NCBI GenBank assembly: GCA_020442225.1
Contig: JAGRKR010000187.1
Span: 1-6,957, forward strand
Origin: Hyphomicrobiaceae bacterium
GTDB taxonomy: Bacteria; Pseudomonadota; Alphaproteobacteria; Rhizobiales; Hyphomicrobiaceae
Length of the DNA: 6,957 nucleotides
Reading direction: 5' to 3'
Positions 6,136 to 6,957 of this stretch are shown one piece after another (position 1 is the first letter of the stretch; every line of letters begins with the position of its first letter). The notes under the pieces are model-generated. The model was given only the letters and a program-made list of their open reading frames with translations, made no database searches and was not told where the DNA came from. The position numbers and the translations under genes are program-made.

Positions 6136-6957
6136 CTATTCCGCGGCGGCCGCCGCCTTGCCGCCGGCCAGATGCGCGCGCACCCCCTGCCGGACGAACT
6201 CGGCCGTCATGGGCATGCCGTCGAAGTTGAGCATCGGCACCAGCTTCTCGGCGGCGATCCCGCCCTCGATCATGAGTAGACTGCGCATCTGCCCATCGCG
6301 GTTCTGCTCGACCACGAACACGCGCTCGTGCGCCTCCGCGAAGCGACGGACCTCATCGCTGAACGGGAAGGCCTTGAGCCGCATGGCGTTGACGCGAACG
6401 CCGTCGCGCTCGAGGAGATCGAGCGCTTCCTTCACCGCTGGCCGGGTCGCACCGAAATAGATGATGCCGGTGGTGGCATCGTCGTGGCGCATCTCGATCT
6501 CCGGCTTCGGCACCAGTGCAGCCGCCGTCTCGAACTTGCGCGCCAGCCGTTCCAGCACCTCGGCGTGAACATTGCCGTCCTCGGTGTAGCGGGCATTGGC
6601 ATCGTGAGAGGTGCCGCGCGTGAAATAAGCGCCCATGCTCTCGTGCGTGGCCGGGATCGTGCGGTAGGCGATGCCGTCGCCGTCCACGTCCTGGTAGCGC
6701 CCCCACGGCCGCCCCTTGGTCTTGGCGAAGGCCTCGAGCTGCTCACGGTCGAGCAGCTTGCCCCGGTCGTGCCGGTAGCCCTCGTCCCACTGCAGGGCAT
6801 CACACAGCCAGTCGTTCATGCCGATATCGAGATCGCTCATGACGATGACGGGCGTCTGCAGCTGATCCGCCAGGTCGAACGCCGTCGGGCTCATGGCAAA
6901 GCATTCGTTGGGATCGGCCGGGAACAGGAGCACGTGCTTGGTGTCGCCGTGCGAGGC
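6136..6957 (-). CDS. korA: 2-oxoacid:ferredoxin oxidoreductase alpha subunit, C-terminal part, 5' end outside window
   Basis: The frame runs off the right edge, so only the last 273 residues are visible; family members with a fused gamma domain have roughly 560-620, so about half is missing. The visible part begins ASHGDTKHVLLFPADP, a hallmark of the pyrimidine-binding domain of KorA-type alpha subunits. DLDIGMNDW (42-50) and RGTSHDANARYTEDG (114-128) are also characteristic. From about residue 160, IIYFGATRPAVKEALDLL begins the C-terminal transketolase-like domain, ending with VFVVEQNRDGQM. The last dozen residues are Ala/Gly/Lys-rich low complexity. Alpha pairs with the downstream beta subunit to form the thiamine diphosphate site; electrons leave through the beta-subunit cluster to ferredoxin. 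The stop is TAG at 6136-6138. Whether the gamma domain is fused at the N terminus cannot be seen here. Confidence 0.92.
   Translation of the reverse strand, partial: ASHGDTKHVLLFPADPNECFAMSPTAFDLADQLQTPVIVMSDLDIGMNDWLCDALQWDEGYRHDRGKLLDREQLEAFAKTKGRPWGRYQDVDGDGIAYRTIPATHESMGAYFTRGTSHDANARYTEDGNVHAEVLERLARKFETAAALVPKPEIEMRHDDATTGIIYFGATRPAVKEALDLLERDGVRVNAMRLKAFPFSDEVRRFAEAHERVFVVEQNRDGQMRSLLMIEGGIAAEKLVPMLNFDGMPMTAEFVRQGVRAHLAGGKAAAAAE

Noticed and set aside
5124..6230. Plus-strand open frame of 368 codons opposite korB
   Set aside because: It is antisense to a clearly conserved enzyme, is rich in Arg, Val, Ala and Glu with no recognisable domain, and is explained by GC-biased third positions of korB.

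Overview
The window is GC-rich, densely coded bacterial DNA with ordinary operon spacing and Shine-Dalgarno sites. Strong third-position GC bias opens long antisense frames. The gene content resembles a metabolically versatile alphaproteobacterium of the Rhodopseudomonas/Bradyrhizobium kind: a pimeloyl-CoA-dehydrogenase-like two-subunit acyl-CoA dehydrogenase and a KorAB 2-oxoacid:ferredoxin oxidoreductase. That placement is an inference from protein resemblance, not a measured phylogeny.

Plus strand, left half. The window opens inside the large subunit of the acyl-CoA dehydrogenase (1-747). The small subunit follows 18 bases later (766-1911). After 88 bases comes a 73-residue free-standing biotin carrier (2000-2221), then a strong GC hairpin without a T tract (2241-2259), then a class I SAM-dependent methyltransferase (2321-3094).

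Minus strand, right half, read right to left. The 3' part of the 2-oxoacid:ferredoxin oxidoreductase alpha gene (6136-6957) is followed by the beta gene (5022-6077) and then an SLC13-type permease with two cytosolic RCK_C/TrkA_C-like domains (3170-4954). The two gene groups converge at 3095-3169.

How the genes may work together. The dehydrogenase pair would put a 2,3-double bond into a fatty, dicarboxylic or alicyclic acyl-CoA. The biotin carrier would serve an acyl-CoA carboxylase whose other subunits are outside the window. KorAB would couple oxidative decarboxylation of a 2-oxoacid, probably 2-oxoglutarate, to ferredoxin reduction. The permease may import an organic or inorganic anion. I see no proof that the two convergent groups form one pathway.

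I found no mobile element, CRISPR array, tRNA or rRNA, and no gene-free stretch over 300 bases; the longest gap is about 100 bases. I do not see a previously undescribed system. The most interesting signal is in the dehydrogenase pair: the large and small subunits have lost complementary halves of the FAD and catalytic site, as expected of an obligate heteromer. Second are the RNA-structure candidates in the intergenic gaps of the kor-permease group.
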